This document shows, piece by piece, positions 63,269 to 64,000 of a stretch of DNA of 64,000 bases. Below the pieces are notes generated by a model. It had not been told where the DNA came from, did no database searches, and saw nothing but the letters and a program-made list of their open reading frames with translations. The position numbers and the translations under genes are program-made. Position 1 is the stretch's first letter. Every line of letters begins with the position of its first letter. Source of the stretch: Enhydrobacter aerosaccus (GTDB lineage: Bacteria > Pseudomonadota > Alphaproteobacteria > Reyranellales > Reyranellaceae); contig NZ_FUWJ01000001.1 of assembly GCF_900167455.1 (NCBI RefSeq), forward strand, positions 1,054,001 through 1,118,000, read 5' to 3'.

Positions 63269-64000
63269 CTACGGCCGGACGTCTTCGACACGCTCCAGAT
63301 GAACACGCCGGCAGTCCATTTCGTATTCGAGGTCAACCACTGGCGGGCGGTTATAATGCCAGGTGAGACCGTTGCGAAGTACGCCGCGGCGGCCGAGCTC
63401 CGATTCGAGGAACGGATGGATGTCCTGGACGGTGTAGAGCTGGACGGCGGTGGTTCGCTGCCAATCGCCGCCAAAGGCACTCATGCGGCGCTCCATTTCG
63501 TCTAGCACCCACTTCGCCTTTTCAAGCATCCCGTCGGGACTGGTGTCGCCCAGGCGAACCGTGTGGTCGCGATAATTGGCTTTTCCTTCCACCGATTCCC
63601 CGGAGCCGGAAACGACGAACGAAGGCTGCGCCTCGGCTGCGGGCCGCGTAAAGCAGAAGGCGTGGAAGCCGGGCTCGGCGGGCGGCGCGAGCTTGGGGCA
63701 GACGTTGCTGCGGGCGATCGGATTGAAGCCGTCGATGATAATGTCCCACTCGGCCAAGGTCTCGACGTAGGTTTCGTTGAAAGCCTTGAAACCCTGCTCG
63801 CTGAAAGGTGCTGGAGACCGGAGTTCGCAGGCGCAGAATGCATGCAACGGTCGACCCGCCGCCTTCAGGATGTCGGCGATCTTCCTGAATCCCTGTTTCA
63901 TCGGCACGACTTCGCTGAAGCGGACACGTTCAATGGTGAAGCCGGGAAGCGCGGCCACTCCGCACGAATATTGGGACACACCGGGCATGAAGGTGTAGCC
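63269..64000 (-). CDS. Unrecognised protein, possibly RidA-like, truncated at window edge
   Basis: At least 243 residues, open to the right edge; an ATG at 63988 is possible, but the residues before it (GYTF) continue the pattern and no ribosome binding site is seen. FMPGVSQYSCGVAALPG and CACELRSPAPFSEQGFKAFNETYVETLAEW loosely resemble a RidA/YjgF strand-helix layout. The second half (VQLYTVQDIHPFLESELGRRG, then VVDLEYEMDCRRVHLERV) may be another such domain. There are many cysteines for its length. Function not assigned. Confidence 0.65.
   Translation of the reverse strand, partial: GYTFMPGVSQYSCGVAALPGFTIERVRFSEVVPMKQGFRKIADILKAAGRPLHAFCACELRSPAPFSEQGFKAFNETYVETLAEWDIIIDGFNPIARSNVCPKLAPPAEPGFHAFCFTRPAAEAQPSFVVSGSGESVEGKANYRDHTVRLGDTSPDGMLEKAKWVLDEMERRMSAFGGDWQRTTAVQLYTVQDIHPFLESELGRRGVLRNGLTWHYNRPPVVDLEYEMDCRRVHLERVEDVRP

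Noticed and set aside
1-64000. tRNA, rRNA, CRISPR arrays, prophage or insertion sequences
   Set aside because: I scanned the intergenic gaps and found no cloverleaf-like, spacer-repeat or transposase features. A covariance-model search would be decisive for small RNAs.

Overview
The window reads as a chromosomal segment of a high-GC alphaproteobacterium. The evidence is a 68-residue aa3-oxidase subunit IV-like protein, two EipB (DUF1849) proteins, an HdaA-type DnaA homologue, DUF2066, DUF983, and the runs purM-purN / DUF2066-AI2E-hdaA / ppk-ppx-rnd-aspS and plsY-MFS-dprA-topA-rnr-DUF983-S41 protease-rpmG. From memory these runs resemble Rhodospirillales and relatives (possibly Reyranella-like); that placement is inference and was not tested. 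I recognised no tRNA, rRNA, CRISPR array, prophage or insertion sequence.

Region 1 (1-13.7 kb) is a surface-glycan or lipopolysaccharide-type locus. It holds two extended-SDR sugar epimerases (the first cut by the window edge), a thiamine-diphosphate E1 alpha/beta pair with no E2/E3 nearby, an aldo/keto reductase, two GRND-motif glycosyltransferase-like proteins, a B12-binding-type radical SAM enzyme, a sugar-1-phosphate nucleotidyltransferase fused to a heptose-bisphosphate-phosphatase-like HAD domain, a TPR protein and a UDP-sugar dehydrogenase. This is the most unusual part of the window and may build a modified heptose-, branched- or methylated-sugar structure.

Region 2 (13.8-22.3 kb) has pepA-holC, then a 439-bp gene-free stretch packed with inverted repeats, including a perfect 26-bp AT-only-flanked palindrome. 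It continues with an unrecognised 160-residue ORF bracketed by copies of a REP-like repeat, an FkbM methyltransferase, a cyclase-family hydrolase, an MFS transporter and an ABC-F ATPase.

Region 3 (22.4-36.6 kb) is housekeeping: ndk, the aa3-oxidase subunit IV-like gene, purM-purN, DUF2066, an AI-2E/PerM permease, hdaA, DUF2147, an SDR lacking the usual catalytic residues, a SixA-type phosphatase, the polyphosphate pair ppk-ppx, rnd and aspS.

Region 4 (36.7-51.9 kb) is accessory metabolism and envelope: a sugar ABC importer with a twin-arginine binding protein, a lipoprotein with a convincing promoter, a 2-hydroxyacid dehydrogenase, a tandem EipB pair, a ROK kinase, a patatin, an MFS transporter, an LLM flavin oxidoreductase, an isochorismatase-fold protein with Ser at the catalytic Cys position, an acyltransferase-3 membrane protein and an aldehyde dehydrogenase.

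Region 5 (52-64 kb) is again conserved: rpmG (55 residues), an S41 protease lipoprotein, DUF983, rnr overlapping topA, dprA, MFS, plsY, a proline-rich exported protein, and a protein running off the right edge.

Promoters, terminators and start codons were called by eye. Many high-GC antisense ORFs, some over 800 codons, were dismissed as shadows of real genes.
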